NCBI RefSeq assembly: GCF_009834225.1
Contig: NZ_CP047177.1
Span: 1 to 64,000 of the forward strand
Direction of reading: 5' to 3'
Length of the DNA: 64,000 bases
Source: Rathayibacter sp. VKM Ac-2759
GTDB lineage: Bacteria; Actinomycetota; Actinomycetes; Actinomycetales; Microbacteriaceae
The translations under genes and the position numbers were made by a program. Under the pieces are notes generated by a model. That model was not told the DNA's origin, made no database searches, and was given only the letters and a program-made list of their open reading frames with translations. Positions 1-9,329 of the stretch are shown here, in pieces; the stretch's first letter is position 1, and each line of letters opens with the position of its first letter.

Positions 1-9
1 ACTGTCCGA

Positions 10-873
10 GTGTCAGCACTGCGCCGATGGGCGCCATTCCCCTTCGTCGCCGTCGGCATGATTGCGACGCTGATCCTCACTTCCTTTCATCTGGTCGCGT
101 TGTATGTGCAGACCGCTCAGGACCAGGCATCAGGAGGGGCCGGGGAGGATCCGGCGGGAACGGTTGCGTTCTTCGCGCTCTATCTCGTTCCGTCCGCGTT
201 AGTCAACGGCGGGCTCATCGGGCTTGCCGCTTTCGCCGTTGCGCGGCTGCTCCAGCGCGGCCGTCGGGTGTCGCAGCGTGTGATGACTCCGCTTGTCGGG
301 CTTACCGCGACCGTCGTCGCCCTCGGTCTGATGCTCGTGCCGTTGATCGGGATGGCAACGAGAGGGCTTTTACAGCTGGGCTCCGGAATCGTCGCTCTCC
401 TCTCGGGGGAACCGGGAAGCGGGCCGGCGAACCTCATCGCCGCCGTCGCCCTCGCCCTGCTCCTCTACGTCGGAGCATTCACGGTAGGTGCGCGTCTCCT
501 CTTTCACACTGATGTCACGACGAGTACCCGCGCAATCCGTCGTAAGACGGAGCGTGGCTCGGACGTGCAAGACGTCTCCTTCATGGCGACCCTGGCGTTC
601 TCGGTGGGCCTCGCCGGTTTCCTCCTTACCGGCCTGTGGTGCGCCGCGCGCTACCTGATCGGTGATCGCGCCAACGGAGCGCTCTTCGTCCTGGCTGGGC
701 TCGTCGACCTGCTCGCACTCGCGTTCGGCCTCTTAGCAATCGGAGCGGGCTCAGGGACAGCTGGATGGGTTGGGCTCAGACGAGGCGCTTTTGCGCTCCT
801 TCCCGCTGTCATGCTCCTGTTTTCGGGTCTCATCGTGTTCGTCGCAGCGCTCATCTTTCAGCCAGCGACATGA
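10..873 (+). CDS. Multi-pass integral membrane protein, function unknown
   Basis: The frame opens with GTG at 10 and stops with TGA at 871-873, giving 287 residues; because the window begins only nine bases upstream, the real start could lie outside. About seven hydrophobic segments are visible, with short charged loops and one larger cytoplasmic-looking loop around residues 165-185 rich in Arg, Lys and Thr. No catalytic or metal-binding motif is apparent. I do not recognise the family. It lies upstream of the copper island on the + strand, while its neighbour is on the - strand, so no operon can be claimed. Confidence 0.7.
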   Translation: MSALRRWAPFPFVAVGMIATLILTSFHLVALYVQTAQDQASGGAGEDPAGTVAFFALYLVPSALVNGGLIGLAAFAVARLLQRGRRVSQRVMTPLVGLTATVVALGLMLVPLIGMATRGLLQLGSGIVALLSGEPGSGPANLIAAVALALLLYVGAFTVGARLLFHTDVTTSTRAIRRKTERGSDVQDVSFMATLAFSVGLAGFLLTGLWCAARYLIGDRANGALFVLAGLVDLLALAFGLLAIGAGSGTAGWVGLRRGAFALLPAVMLLFSGLIVFVAALIFQPAT

Positions 874-1346
874 GTTCGCCTGCCGCCCGGAAGAGCGCTG
901 CTCATCCTGGCCGGCGGTGCTGACCCGCGGGGACTCTTCGCGGTCGCGCCTTCGCTGTCCACGCCATCACAGTCGGCGCGAACCACTGAACGACCGTCCT
1001 GCTCCTCACGACGGCTGCAAGGACGAGCACGCGAGAACGACGCCTCCCGGACGCCCGGTCGGCCATTCTCTTGCGAACCAGTTTGTTGGTGCTCGCGTCG
1101 GTTGCGCAGAGGACCTTGAACATTTGAATGTCCACGGTCGTCTGCACGAGTGCCGGGGTGGCGCGGAGCGTTGTGCAGGCGTCTGCGAGTAACGACATCC
1201 GTGGCCTGTTCGAGTTCGACCGGCGACCGCTGGACGCAGGGGATGGGCCAGCCGCTGGAGAAGCATGAGATGCGTTTCTCAAGAGCGCGCCGACGCACGG
1301 CCCGCCCTCAGCACCACAACGGCAGGAGGGCGGGAATGTCGAGACT
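874..1346. other. 473-bp stretch with no convincing gene
   Basis: Several overlapping minus-strand frames of 86-146 codons cross this stretch, but their translations are Arg/Ser/Pro-rich and show no recognisable domain, as expected of shadow frames in GC-rich DNA. No clear ribosome binding site or terminator was found. It may contain a decayed gene; nothing functional can be supported. Confidence 0.4.
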
Positions 1347-1751
1347 TCAGAGCGTCTCGAGGAGTTTCATGCAGGCGCTTTCGCAACGCCGGCACGCCTC
1401 CGCGCACACCTTGCAGTGCTCGTGCATCTCCGCGTGCTGCTCGCACTGCTCTGCGCACGCCCTGCACGCCTGAAGACACGCCTCAAGGATGGTTCGGGTG
1501 ATGGTGACGTCATAGCCGGTGTGGCGGGAGAGAACGGCTCCGGTCGCAGTGCAGATGTCGGCGCAGTCTTGGTTGGTGCGGATGCACTTCACCAGTTCGC
1601 TCACCATGTCCTCGCTCAGGCATGCGTCTGCGCATGCAGTACACACCTGCGCGCACTCCAAACATGCATCGATGCACGCTGCCAGTGCCGCCTGGTCGAT
1701 ACCGCCCAGATCCTTCGGGTACGCCTTGATCATCGCCGTCGTGCTGTCCAT
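1347..1751 (-). CDS. Cysteine-rich four-helix-bundle copper storage protein (Csp/DUF326 family)
   Basis: The 134-residue protein contains 18 cysteines, mostly in CxxxC and CxxC patterns spread along predicted helices, for example ACIDACLECAQVC near the N-terminus and CKVCAEACRRC near the C-terminus. This matches the Csp/DUF326 family, whose members hold many Cu(I) ions inside a four-helix bundle. No signal peptide is visible, so a cytosolic Csp3-like store is inferred. The ATG at 1751 is preferred over the GTG six codons upstream because a purine-rich GACGAGG sequence sits at suitable distance before it. It belongs functionally with the CopB ATPase 2 kb away, although no CsoR-type operator was seen directly upstream. 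Confidence 0.9.
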   Translation of the reverse strand: MDSTTAMIKAYPKDLGGIDQAALAACIDACLECAQVCTACADACLSEDMVSELVKCIRTNQDCADICTATGAVLSRHTGYDVTITRTILEACLQACRACAEQCEQHAEMHEHCKVCAEACRRCESACMKLLETL

Positions 1752-2102
1752 GTGCAGGCCTCGTCTCAACTCGTCGTGCGTTCACGGCGACCGCTTCGTC
1801 GCTCTACGTGATGGTAAAAACCGATCGGCTAGGAGTCCAGGATCTGGCTCGCAGGCCCCGCACCTGGTAGCAAGCTCGAGTGGGAGATCGAGCACCGGCA
1901 AGATGTCTACTCGCTCAGCTCGACCCCTCTGAACGAACTCGGACGGCAACGGTGCCAGCCAGACCCTCGAGACCCCGCTTGGGCACTGCTCGCTGAAGGC
2001 TTCCGCGTCGACACTTGGCCGCGTGGGGGAGGACGTGCTCTTCGCTCTTGTCCTCACTCGGGCGTCGCCTGCCTGGCGCGTCGAGCTTGGCTGTCGGTGC
2101 TT
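1752..2102. other. 351-bp intergenic stretch, nothing supported
   Basis: This separates two minus-strand genes. Two minus-strand frames cross it (1782-2057 and 1915-2130) but neither translation resembles a known family and their residue use is that of shadow frames. The promoter of the copper storage gene should be in the part next to 1752; no clear -35/-10 pair was recognised. Confidence 0.35.
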
Positions 2103-2897
2103 CTACTGCCGCGCTTGTGTAGTCCGCCACGCACTATCGACCTGCCGGAATTCTGAGGCGTAACACGTCGCGTCGATACCCGCCCTGTAGGCGTCGGCGC
2201 TGTAGGTGTACTTGATGGTGTTCGCGGTTGGGTCTACGACGGTGAGGGGGTACCTCGCGTCCGCCATGCATCTCTGAAAGCGGCCGAAGGCGTCTCGGTA
2301 CTCGGTTTCCGTGACGGTCCCGTCACCTACTGCTGCGGACTGCTCTGCTGACGTCAGGGCCGGAGGGGTCGGTGCCGTCCAGGATGCCCAGAGCCGGTAC
2401 TCGCCCGCTCCGTCGACGGTGACGGTGTGCGGCCCGGAGGCCAAGGGAGTTCCGACGCCCGAGCCGATGATGCGTCCCTCGCCGCAGTAGTACGTGGTCC
2501 TCGACTCACTGTCATCGATCGATGTCGTGAACATGCCTTCGCTCAAGCAGCCCAGGGAGACGAAGAGTTCCGTAGCGCCCTCCGGTCTCGGGCCGATGTC
2601 AAGGACGGCGGGTCCGTTACCGCTCGCTATGACGAAGGGATTCCCGAAAAGCCGGGTCGTGGGGCGTACCAAGTCGGCCAGAAATGCCATCGACGGGTCT
2701 GCGTCAGACGGCGCGGCCCGCGCTGAAGTCACCATGACTGCCATCGCAACGGAGGCACCGACGAACGCACCGACAAGGGCGCAAACGATCCATGCCGTCA
2801 CCCATGCAGAGCATTCGCGAAGTCGAGGGGCCCGGCGCAGGCGGAAGGACCACGAGCGTTCTCGCGATCGATTCCAATCCATCGATTCTTTCGGCAC
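2103..2897 (-). CDS. Membrane-anchored exported protein of unknown function
   Basis: The 264-residue product has a basic N-terminus (Arg-rich residues 8-27), one strong hydrophobic segment at about residues 33-58, then a long polar domain that should be extracytoplasmic. Four Cys in that domain could form disulfides (the LGCLSEG and TYYCGEG region, then QRCMAD and ATCYASE near the C-terminus). The middle part reads like a beta-rich domain. The start used is GTG at 2897, preceded by GGAAGG; an ATG five codons later is an alternative. I do not recognise the family. Its position in the copper island suggests, but does not show, a role in the envelope. Confidence 0.7.
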   Translation of the reverse strand: MPKESMDWNRSRERSWSFRLRRAPRLRECSAWVTAWIVCALVGAFVGASVAMAVMVTSARAAPSDADPSMAFLADLVRPTTRLFGNPFVIASGNGPAVLDIGPRPEGATELFVSLGCLSEGMFTTSIDDSESRTTYYCGEGRIIGSGVGTPLASGPHTVTVDGAGEYRLWASWTAPTPPALTSAEQSAAVGDGTVTETEYRDAFGRFQRCMADARYPLTVVDPTANTIKYTYSADAYRAGIDATCYASEFRQVDSAWRTTQARQ

Positions 2898-3191
2898 TGG
2901 CCGATACCTTCCGGTCCGGGACCACTCAGGTGGGGCGGTGCACGCTCACGAGAGTCGGACCGGGTTGAGCTTCCCGGGTCGGCCGCGCGGCGCCCTCGAA
3001 GCAGGGGCAGGATAGGACGTGTTGCTGCGAGCTCCGTGGATCCGGGCCCTGCAACGGCTGTATCGAGTCGCGCAGGGTGTTCGGAGTCCCGGACGTAGGA
3101 TCGCCGGATGAGCCGATCATCGAGAAGCCGACGATACACCGGGCGTGCCTCCGCACCCCGTTCAGGCGGCACTCGAAGCTCTCCTCAGGCG

Positions 3192-3527
3192 GTGACCTCT
3201 CGCTATCCCGATCGCAGCACGGCCAAAATGGCGCTGGCGCCCGGAATCATCCTCGCGATTGTCCTCTTCGCCGGGCTCGCGTTAGTCGGTACAGACGCCT
3301 ACATCTTCGTGCTGTACACCGTTGCGATCCTCGCGGCGGTGATGTCCTGGTTCGCGATCCAAGCCCGCGCCTGGTGGTGGCTGATAGGGCTCGCGCCGAT
3401 GGTCGTCCTGTGGAATCCGGTCCTCCCGTTCGAGCTGTCCGACGTCGTGTGGTCTTCGCTGCACTTGGCCGGGGTGGGTGTTGCTGTCGCTGCTGGTCTG
3501 CTCATTCGGGTGCCAGTCAAGGAGTGA
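3192..3527 (+). CDS. Small membrane protein, DUF6804-like
   Basis: The protein has three to four hydrophobic segments, a Trp-rich stretch (ARAWWWLIG) and a WNPVLPFEL segment that I associate with the DUF6804 family of small actinobacterial membrane proteins. A longer frame opens with ATG at 3108, but its first 28 residues are an Arg/Ser-rich run unlike a membrane protein N-terminus, so GTG at 3192 is preferred. The function of the family is unknown. It ends about 140 bp before the copper ATPase gene, with the CsoR-type operator between them, so the ATPase probably has its own promoter. Confidence 0.65.
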   Translation: MTSRYPDRSTAKMALAPGIILAIVLFAGLALVGTDAYIFVLYTVAILAAVMSWFAIQARAWWWLIGLAPMVVLWNPVLPFELSDVVWSSLHLAGVGVAVAAGLLIRVPVKE

Positions 3528-3637
3528 GGGCGCGGGTGCCCGAAGGAGAGCTGCGCGCGGCGGCCAGAATCAGCGTCCGCGTTGTAATCACGCACTCGCC
3601 TCAGCCAGCGCCGCCATCCCCCTCCTACTGACCTCAA

Positions 3638-3654
3638 ATACCCCCAAGGGGTAT
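3638..3654. promoter_or_regulatory. CsoR-type operator upstream of copB
   Basis: The palindrome ATACCCCCAAGGGGTAT matches the TACCC-spacer-GGGTA pattern bound by the CsoR/CstR repressor family. It lies 11 bp before the ATG of the CopB-type ATPase, a place where repressor binding would block transcription or early elongation. Copper induction is inferred from this. Confidence 0.8.
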
Positions 3655-3665
3655 GGTCGTGTGTC

Positions 3666-5966
3666 ATGAACGAGTCGCATGCGCACGATCGCGCTCACGG
3701 GTCCGCCGCGGGGCATCAGGAAACGCCGGCCGATGGCCCCGAGGACGCACTGACTCCCCAGTCCGCTGATCCTGGGTCCTTGGATCATCTCGAGATGGCA
3801 GAGCACGAGATGACTGCGGGCAGCACCGCCGAGAAGGGGGAAGGCGCGGCACGGGGAGCGGCCGGACACGACGCGCACGAAGCGGTGGCGCATGAGGGCC
3901 ACGTCATGGCGGGGCACGGCGGTCACCACGATCACGTCGGGCAGTTTCGGCGCCTGTTCTGGATCATGCTCGCCTTCGCCGTCCCAGTGGTGTTGTTCAG
4001 CGGCATGTTCGGGATGATCCTGGGCTACTCCCTCCCGGAGGTCCCCGGAATCGAGTGGGTATCGCCCGTGCTCGGTACCGTCATGTACGTCTGGGGCGGT
4101 CGCCCGTTCCTGACCGGTGCAGTCGATGAGCTGAAGAACCGTCGGCCGGGGATGATGCTGCTGATTGCCTTGGCGATCACCGTCGCGTTTCTTGCCTCGT
4201 GGGCGGCGAGCCTGGGGATCGTGGATCGTGAACTCGATTTCTGGTGGGAACTCGCGCTTCTGATCGTCATCATGCTGCTGGGCCACTGGATCGAGATGCG
4301 CTCCCTTGCGCAGACGTCGTCCGCGTTGGAATCTCTGGCGGCTCTGCTCCCGGATGAGGCCGAGCGACTCGAAGGCGAGACCGTCGTTTCGGTCCCACCG
4401 TCGCAGCTGCGGACGGGTGACATCGTGATCGTGCGTCCCGGCGGGCGTGTTCCCGCGGACGGCGAGGTGACGGATGGCACCGCGGACGTCGACGAGTCGA
4501 TGATCACGGGAGAATCCCGGCCGGTCTCGCGGGGACCAGGCGCACGAGTGGTCGCGGGAACCGTCGCCACCGACACCGCATTGCGGATCCGCGTCACCGC
4601 AGTCGGGGATGACACCGCCCTGGCCGGCATTCAGCGTCTAGTCACAGAGGCGCAGAATTCGTCATCACGGGCGCAGCGTCTCGCGGACACTGCCGCGGCA
4701 TGGCTGTTCTGGTTCGCGCTCGGTGCAGGTGCTCTCACCGCGGTCGTCTGGTCCCTGCTGGGTGCTCCCGACGACGCGGTGATCCGCACCATCACCGTCC
4801 TGGTCATCGCCTGCCCGCATGCGCTGGGTCTGGCGATTCCGCTGGTTGTCTCCATCGCCACGGAACGAGCCGCGAAGGGTGGCGTGCTGGTGAAGGACCG
4901 GCTCGCGTTGGAGAGCATGCGCACGGTTGACGCGGTTCTCTTCGACAAGACCGGCACGTTGACCCTGGGCGAGCCGAGCGTCTCCCAGATCCGTGTCGTC
5001 GCCGGGTGGAACGAGGATGCCGTCCTCGCAGCCGCGGCGGCCGCGGAGGCCGATAGTGAGCATCCGCTGGCTCGAGCGATCGTGACGGCCGCGAAGACCC
5101 GGTCCTTGAGGATTCCCAAGGCCGAGCAGTTCCAGGCGTCCACCGCTGTGGGTGTCAGAGCTCGTGTGGACGGCCGAATGATCAGCGTCGGCGGACCGAG
5201 CATGCTCGGAGCGCACAACGCCCTACCGTTGCCCGCTTCTGAGGAATGGGAGCGGCAAGGGATGATCATCCTCCACGTGCTCGAGGAGGAGACCGTGATC
5301 GGTGCCATCGCCTTGGCCGACGAGATTCGGCAGGAGTCGCGCGAAGCCATCGACGCGCTGCACGCCATCGGAGTGCAGGTCGTCATGATCACCGGAGATG
5401 CGGAAGCTGTCGCTCACACCGTTGCCCGCCAGTTGAACATCGACCGAGTTTTCGCTGGCGTCCGACCGCAGGACAAGGCAGACAAGGTCATCGAGCTGCA
5501 GCGCGAAGGCAAGGCCGTAGCGATGGTCGGCGATGGCGTGAATGATGCCCCCGCTCTTGCACAAGCAGACGTCGGCATCGCGATCGGTGCAGGAACCGAC
5601 GTCGCCATCGCGTCCGCGGGAGTGATCCTCGCGTCCGATGACCCGCGCTCAGTGCTCTCGGTCATCGAGCTCTCTCGCGCCAGCTACCGCAAAATGAAGC
5701 AGAACCTGTGGTGGGCAGCCGGCTACAACCTGATCTCCGTCCCCTTGGCCGCCGGCGTGCTGGCACCGCTCGGTTTCGTCATGCCCATGTCAGTGGGAGC
5801 GCTACTGATGTCGGCGTCGACAGTCGTGGTCGCCCTGAACGCTCAGCTCCTGCGTCGGCTGGACCTCACCCCCGCCGCGAGCACCCTCGCCGCGACAAAG
5901 CGGGGAAAAGCCGATCCGCGGAACGAGGGCCATGCGCCACACGACACCTCCCAGCTGTCCGCTTGA
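3666..5966 (+). CDS. copB: CopB-type copper-exporting P1B-3 ATPase
   Basis: This 766-residue ATPase exports copper across the membrane using ATP. The N-terminal 90 or so residues are His-rich (HDAHEAVAHEGH, HGGHHDH), replacing the CxxC metal-binding domains of CopA. The transmembrane ion motif is CPH at residues 383-385, the signature of the CopB (P1B-3) group. The phosphorylation motif DKTGTLT begins near residue 427, TGD follows in the P domain, and GDGVND spans 622-627. The last membrane helices carry YNLISVPLA and MSVGALLMSAST, also typical of CopB. Length is normal and all catalytic residues are present. A CsoR-type operator lies just upstream. CopB proteins are reported to transport Cu(I), Cu(II) or Ag(I). 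Confidence 0.95.
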   Translation: MNESHAHDRAHGSAAGHQETPADGPEDALTPQSADPGSLDHLEMAEHEMTAGSTAEKGEGAARGAAGHDAHEAVAHEGHVMAGHGGHHDHVGQFRRLFWIMLAFAVPVVLFSGMFGMILGYSLPEVPGIEWVSPVLGTVMYVWGGRPFLTGAVDELKNRRPGMMLLIALAITVAFLASWAASLGIVDRELDFWWELALLIVIMLLGHWIEMRSLAQTSSALESLAALLPDEAERLEGETVVSVPPSQLRTGDIVIVRPGGRVPADGEVTDGTADVDESMITGESRPVSRGPGARVVAGTVATDTALRIRVTAVGDDTALAGIQRLVTEAQNSSSRAQRLADTAAAWLFWFALGAGALTAVVWSLLGAPDDAVIRTITVLVIACPHALGLAIPLVVSIATERAAKGGVLVKDRLALESMRTVDAVLFDKTGTLTLGEPSVSQIRVVAGWNEDAVLAAAAAAEADSEHPLARAIVTAAKTRSLRIPKAEQFQASTAVGVRARVDGRMISVGGPSMLGAHNALPLPASEEWERQGMIILHVLEEETVIGAIALADEIRQESREAIDALHAIGVQVVMITGDAEAVAHTVARQLNIDRVFAGVRPQDKADKVIELQREGKAVAMVGDGVNDAPALAQADVGIAIGAGTDVAIASAGVILASDDPRSVLSVIELSRASYRKMKQNLWWAAGYNLISVPLAAGVLAPLGFVMPMSVGALLMSASTVVVALNAQLLRRLDLTPAASTLAATKRGKADPRNEGHAPHDTSQLSA

Positions 5967-6043
5967 CGATTCCTGGCGCTGACGCTACTTCCGCCGTTCT
6001 CAACTCCAGTCGTGTTTACAAAATTTCGATGAAGGATCACTAG

Positions 6044-6355
6044 ATGATTTTGGATGCCATCGCGCAAATGGATATCGGCTTCCTGCTCGCTGCAACCCCG
6101 AATTCCACGCCGAGCCCGAGCCCGAGCCCGACCCCCGCCCCGTTTAACAATGACACGGTCACTCCAGGCCTCTTCGGCTTCCTGGCCACAGGCGCAGTCG
6201 CGGTCGCGGTAGTCGCCTTATCCGTCGACATGAACCGCCGGGTCCGGCGTGTGCGCTACCGCGAACTCATATCAGAGGAATTGGATCGCGAGGAACGACA
6301 GATGCGCTCGAAGGACGAACAGAACAAGACCGATTCCTCAAACGGCGAGTCCTAG
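6044..6355 (+). CDS. Small single-span membrane protein downstream of copB
   Basis: This 103-residue protein has a Pro/Ser repeat linker (PSPSPSPTPAP) at about residues 22-32, one hydrophobic helix around 42-64, and a highly charged C-terminal tail rich in Arg, Glu and Lys that should be cytoplasmic. The N-terminal 20 residues are moderately hydrophobic and might be a second membrane segment. It starts 78 bp after copB on the same strand and may be co-transcribed. No family is recognised, and no metal-binding residues stand out. Confidence 0.7.
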   Translation: MILDAIAQMDIGFLLAATPNSTPSPSPSPTPAPFNNDTVTPGLFGFLATGAVAVAVVALSVDMNRRVRRVRYRELISEELDREERQMRSKDEQNKTDSSNGES

Positions 6356-6456
6356 GCACCGGACTCGTCGACCGTCCGCCCTCACATCGCTACCGCTTCC
6401 AAGAACCTCGAGGCACCCCCGGCGCACGGTCCGCACCTACTCAGAGACTGACGACC

Positions 6457-8094
6457 TCATCTGGCGCCCTTGCTACGCCTCACACCGCTACGCGCCGTAT
6501 GATCCATCGTTGTTGCGAGAGCAGCAGCGACCGTCAGTGACGCGATGAGCAGATATATTCCGTCGCCGATCAGCGTGGCAGGAGTGTCTTCGGAGGCGAG
6601 CGGCACCGAATCCATGATGACGCCTGGCTTGAAAGCAGCCAGCCGCTGACTGGTCGTACCGTCCGGAAGAATTGTTTGACTTTGTCCAACCGTTGACACT
6701 GTCACAATCGACCGCCCCGTTTGGATAGCGCGAATCTTCGTGATAGCAAGTTGCTGGGCAGACTCGTCCGTCCGGCCGAAATCCGCATTGTTGGTCTGTG
6801 CGAAGATCACTTGCGCTTTCTCGTTCATCATCTGATCAATGAGGGCGTCATCGACGATGTCGAAGCAGATTGACACCCCCGCTCGTAGCCCATCCAACTG
6901 CAGAACTGGCGGTAGCCTGCCGACTTCATAATCGCGTTGAATGAGACCAATCAGGCTGGGCGCTAAGAGCGACCAGAACTCTCGGTCGGGAACATATTCG
7001 CCGAACGGAACTGGATGTGCCTTGTCATAGATTCCCTCAACTCCCTCTGGCGACCAGGCGATCGAGCTGTTATAGAGCCGCCCGGCTCGTTCATTCACCG
7101 CCCCGACGAGCAGGGGCGCTCCAAGCCTCTCGGCCATGTCCCGCAGAGTGGCGGCGGTCGCGGCCGAGACGAGGGGATCCTCGTCCATGCTGTTCTCGGG
7201 CCAGATCACGACATCGACCTCCTCCCCGATGACAGGCGCAGTAGCGCGCACTTGAGCCGCGAGAAGATCGCCTGGACCACGAGCGTCGAAATATCCTGCT
7301 GGCCCATCTCCCTGTACCGCTGCCACTCGCACTTCACCCGATGACGGTGTTTCCCAGGCAGGCACGATCGCGGCTCCGAGGGCGAGCAGGACGGTCGCGG
7401 TGACGGCGCCAGTCACACTGGACGTCACCCGATGGGTAGCCAGTACTACGGCGATCGCCCACACCAGGAGGAAGCTCAACCCTGGGACGCCGACCCAGGC
7501 CACGAGAGGGCCGAGTGGGCTTTCCGACTGCGAGTAGGCGAGCCGGCCCCAGGCGAACCCTCCGTAGGGCCAGCTCCCTGCAACGGCTTCCCTCAACACC
7601 CAAAGACCACCGACGGCGACTGGATACAGTACAAAGCTAGCGCTCGGCGTTGGCCACACTTTCTCGATGAATTTGCGAGCCGCCGAGATACTCGCCGCGC
7701 CGGCGGCGAACAGGAGAGCCTCCAGAACGGAAAGTGCGATCCACGGAACGGGTCCGAGGTACTCCGATGTCCACGAGACGTGCGCGAGATAGAAGGCCAG
7801 CCCGCTGAGTAATCCGAGCCAAGAACCCCGCCGGATCCCTGCGTGTTCGAGTAGACCAAGTAGCAGTGCAACACCTGCCAAGGTCAGCGGCCACGCATTC
7901 AGTCCAGGAAATCCCGCGTCCAGAAGAAGGCCAGCCAGGACAGCCGCGCAGCTCGAGAGCCAGAAACCTCGTTTCCTCGAGGCGGCGTCATTCTCAACGA
8001 GGCGTGAAGTGGGGGCATGCCAGGACCGGCCACCGTCGTTCGAGGGAACACGAGTGGAGCGGACTGGTCGGATACCGAGCATTGAGGGGAACAT
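6457..8094 (-). CDS. lnt: Apolipoprotein N-acyltransferase
   Basis: The enzyme adds a third acyl chain to the N-terminal cysteine of diacylated lipoproteins at the outer face of the membrane. About seven membrane helices precede a C-terminal nitrilase-like domain containing all three catalytic elements: Glu in WPENS, Lys in YDKAHPVPFGEYVP and Cys in GVSICFD. The frame is open further upstream to 8199; ATG 8094 is used, and the ATG at 8082 is equally possible since no strong ribosome binding site was seen. It is carried in the same minus-strand cluster as ccdA, resB, lgt and the TlpA-like gene, suggesting an envelope-maturation operon tied to copper stress. This would be an accessory copy beside any chromosomal lnt. 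Confidence 0.9.
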   Translation of the reverse strand: MFPSMLGIRPVRSTRVPSNDGGRSWHAPTSRLVENDAASRKRGFWLSSCAAVLAGLLLDAGFPGLNAWPLTLAGVALLLGLLEHAGIRRGSWLGLLSGLAFYLAHVSWTSEYLGPVPWIALSVLEALLFAAGAASISAARKFIEKVWPTPSASFVLYPVAVGGLWVLREAVAGSWPYGGFAWGRLAYSQSESPLGPLVAWVGVPGLSFLLVWAIAVVLATHRVTSSVTGAVTATVLLALGAAIVPAWETPSSGEVRVAAVQGDGPAGYFDARGPGDLLAAQVRATAPVIGEEVDVVIWPENSMDEDPLVSAATAATLRDMAERLGAPLLVGAVNERAGRLYNSSIAWSPEGVEGIYDKAHPVPFGEYVPDREFWSLLAPSLIGLIQRDYEVGRLPPVLQLDGLRAGVSICFDIVDDALIDQMMNEKAQVIFAQTNNADFGRTDESAQQLAITKIRAIQTGRSIVTVSTVGQSQTILPDGTTSQRLAAFKPGVIMDSVPLASEDTPATLIGDGIYLLIASLTVAAALATTMDHTARSGVRRSKGAR

Positions 8095-8226
8095 GTCTGT
8101 TTCTGGTGAAGAGGGAAGTGTGCACGAAGTGAACGCCGCAACCCGCTTTCGAGGGTGCCGTGTGGTTCCACGCGGCCGAGTTATTGTGTAGCGGGCCACT
8201 GCGTTGAATTGAGAGCACGATAATGC

Positions 8227-8970
8227 TCAAATGGGCAGAACGAAGCCTCCGATCAACGCTTGCAGGCTGTAGATCCAGGAGGTCCACAGTCCGGTGACCA
8301 TGGCGGCACCGATCGCGATCAGCATTGCTCCGCCCGCGACGTTGATGGCTCGAATATGTCGCCGAATCACTTGAACGCCCCTCGTCGCCCACGAGAAGCC
8401 GAGGGCGACAAGGAGAAACGGGATGCCTAAGCCGAGGCAGTAGAACAAACCGAGGAGGGCTCCTCGCGCAGGTGAGCCACTACTGAGACTGAGAAGAGAG
8501 ATCGCGGCGAGCGTGGGCCCGAAGCACGGCGTCCAGCCCAGTCCGAAGACAACTCCGAGCAAGGGTGCTCCAACGACACCGGTAGGTAACGCCACAGGGA
8601 TCCGTAGTGTTCTCTGCAATGGTTTGAAAGCACCTAAGAATGCTGCGCCCATCGCGATGATGAGGATCCCGGCTGCTCTGGTGATCACGTCCTGCCACCG
8701 AATGAGCCAGGCGCCAGCGCCGCCGAATGCTGCGCCGTAGAGCGTGAAGACGACAGCGAAGCCGAGGATGAAGAGCACTACTCCGACGAGGAGCCGCGAT
8801 CTGCGAGGGGCGACGCCGGAGGGAGTGAAGCCACCCAGAAACGCCAAATACCCGGGTAATAGGGGAAGGATGCAGGGTGAAGCGAAGGAGACCAACCCGG
8901 CCAGCAGAGCGATCGGGATAGCTACGACCAACTGGCCCAGAATAATGGTTTGGGCGAAGTCAGATCCCAC
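8227..8970 (-). CDS. ccdA: Cytochrome c biogenesis / thiol-reductant transporter CcdA
   Basis: The 247-residue membrane protein moves electrons from cytoplasmic thioredoxin to the outside, where they keep apocytochrome c cysteines or other thiols reduced. The pseudo-symmetric CcdA signatures are both present: SFASPCILPLLPGYLAFLGG near residue 30 and LGWTPCFGPTLAAI in the second half, each with the transmembrane Cys. About six helices are visible. The outside partner is probably the CxxC lipoprotein encoded at 11779-12384. It is transcribed with resB and lgt upstream and lnt downstream. Confidence 0.93.
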   Translation of the reverse strand: MGSDFAQTIILGQLVVAIPIALLAGLVSFASPCILPLLPGYLAFLGGFTPSGVAPRRSRLLVGVVLFILGFAVVFTLYGAAFGGAGAWLIRWQDVITRAAGILIIAMGAAFLGAFKPLQRTLRIPVALPTGVVGAPLLGVVFGLGWTPCFGPTLAAISLLSLSSGSPARGALLGLFYCLGLGIPFLLVALGFSWATRGVQVIRRHIRAINVAGGAMLIAIGAAMVTGLWTSWIYSLQALIGGFVLPI

Positions 8971-9002
8971 AGCTCAGCACCCCGGCAGCATTTCAACTGA
9001 AT

Positions 9003-9272
9003 TCACTTTTGGCCCGCCACGATTCCTCCTGCGAGCAAAAGAAGACCCCCCATGGGATATCCGGCGAGAAGATCCAGCAACGGTGCAGGTTGCTCTGGCC
9101 CGAATGCTTCGAGATGCGCTAACCAGTGGATGAAAACGATTGTCGCCCCGATGATCGCCAGGGTGAGGCCAATAACTTTGAAGCGTCTTTTTCGACGGTA
9201 GTTGCGGCGCCACTGCTCTTCTTGGCTCAGGGCCGCACTGGCGCTTTTGTCCGGGGGGGGTGTCGCTGACAT
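9003..9272 (-). CDS. Small two-span membrane protein in the cytochrome c assembly cluster
   Basis: The 89-residue protein has a polar, Lys/Arg-rich N-terminus (RRNYRRKRRFKV) and two hydrophobic helices at about residues 33-52 and 63-86. ATG 9272 is chosen because AAGGAG lies seven bases upstream; the frame extends to 9326 without comparable support. It sits between resB and ccdA on the same strand, so it probably belongs to the same transcript. No family was recognised; a small accessory subunit of the assembly machinery is only an inference. Confidence 0.7.
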   Translation of the reverse strand: MSATPPPDKSASAALSQEEQWRRNYRRKRRFKVIGLTLAIIGATIVFIHWLAHLEAFGPEQPAPLLDLLAGYPMGGLLLLAGGIVAGQK

Positions 9273-9329
9273 CGGTTTCTCCTTGTAGCCACAAAAGGGG
9301 GACTGGGCTGATTGGGTGACGTGCATGTT

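Noticed and set aside
874..1346. Minus-strand frames that might encode a DUF6153-type protein
   Set aside because: No hydrophobic helix with the GLLxMH pattern and no Cys cluster; the three overlapping frames are equally unconvincing.
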